DNA of 28,395 bases from NCBI GenBank assembly GCA_004558955.1, contig SFZC01000010.1:1-28395 (forward strand). Reading direction: 5' to 3'. How positions within the stretch are numbered: the stretch's first letter is position 1; the number at the start of each line of letters is the position of its first letter. Positions 28,332-28,395 of this stretch are shown here, piece by piece. The position numbers and the translations under genes are program-made. The notes beneath the pieces are model-generated. The model was not told the origin of the DNA. It saw only the letters and a list, made by a program, of their open reading frames with translations, and did no database searches. The stretch comes from a bacterium. GTDB taxonomy: Bacteria; Cyanobacteriota; Vampirovibrionia; Gastranaerophilales; Gastranaerophilaceae.

Positions 28332-28395
28332 ATTCTGAAAACTTAGAAAATTTTTGCGAAGGAATGAGCAAATAATTTTCTTGTTATTCAGAATC
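28332..28395 (-). repeat. Palindromic repeat, left module, inverted (copy C, cut by window edge)
   Basis: Read on the minus strand, the sequence is a long imperfect palindrome: ATTCTGAATAACAAGAAAAT on one arm, AATTTTCTAAGTTTTCAGAAT on the other, and TTTGC/GCAAA as inner stem. It matches 12048-12110 closely. The right (REP-like) module would lie on the gene-proximal side but is not found there, so modules can occur separately. Confidence 0.8.

Noticed and set aside
1..28395. tRNA or rRNA genes
   Set aside because: No cloverleaf with a GGTTCGAATCC-like T-arm and no rRNA-like tract was seen on either strand by eye.

Overview
The window is an AT-rich bacterial chromosome segment with short intergenic gaps. 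It carries a class A penicillin-binding protein, pyruvate:ferredoxin oxidoreductase, a prepilin-like protein whose N-terminus reads FTLAEVLVTLGIIG, a stand-alone XRE regulator, and large unrecognised membrane proteins with an N-terminal F-(T/G)-G-G motif. This combination fits an anaerobic gut lineage of the non-photosynthetic cyanobacterial relatives (Vampirovibrionia/Melainabacteria, Gastranaerophilales). That placement is inference from gene style; no rRNA or other marker gene is present.

Layout. 1-4.6 kb: end of a dispersed repeat, a small unknown gene, PBP1A (minus) and a divergent FAD-dependent dehydrogenase (plus). 4.7-5.9 kb: XRE regulator divergent from a prepilin-like protein. 5.9-9.1 kb: a superfamily 1 helicase with a C-terminal PD-(D/E)XK-type nuclease-like domain (minus). 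9.1-11.9 kb: CCA-adding enzyme, an orphan amino-acid-type solute-binding lipoprotein and an HD phosphohydrolase. 11.9-12.7 kb: an 825-base non-coding stretch holding a full repeat copy and a probable small RNA with its own promoter and terminator. 12.7-18 kb: methionyl-tRNA synthetase (minus) divergent from PFOR (plus). 18.1-21.6 kb: a compact four-gene operon (TPR, metallophosphoesterase, metallo-beta-lactamase-fold hydrolase, TPR). 21.6-23.9 kb: two translationally coupled membrane proteins of unknown function. 24.2-25.9 kb: membrane-anchored thioredoxin divergent from an alternative sigma-70 factor. 26-28.4 kb: 5-formyl-THF cyclo-ligase, then a Cys-rich leader ORF with attenuator-like folding ahead of another F-G-G membrane protein, ending in an inverted copy of the repeat.

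Most of the genes are housekeeping (cell wall, tRNA maturation and charging, folate, central anaerobic carbon metabolism). The most notable signals are non-coding. First, a 22-codon leader ORF with six Cys codons sits over mutually exclusive hairpins and an intrinsic terminator just before a membrane-protein gene; this looks like ribosome-mediated transcription attenuation responding to Cys-tRNA. Second, three genes lack a Shine-Dalgarno sequence and have a -10 hexamer exactly 6 nt before the ATG, suggesting leaderless mRNAs. Third, a two-module palindromic repeat family occurs at both window ends and in the middle. Fourth, an orphan small RNA lies near 12.4-12.5 kb. The helicase-nuclease fusion is the best candidate for a mobile or defence-type gene. 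All assignments come from reading motifs; no database search was possible.
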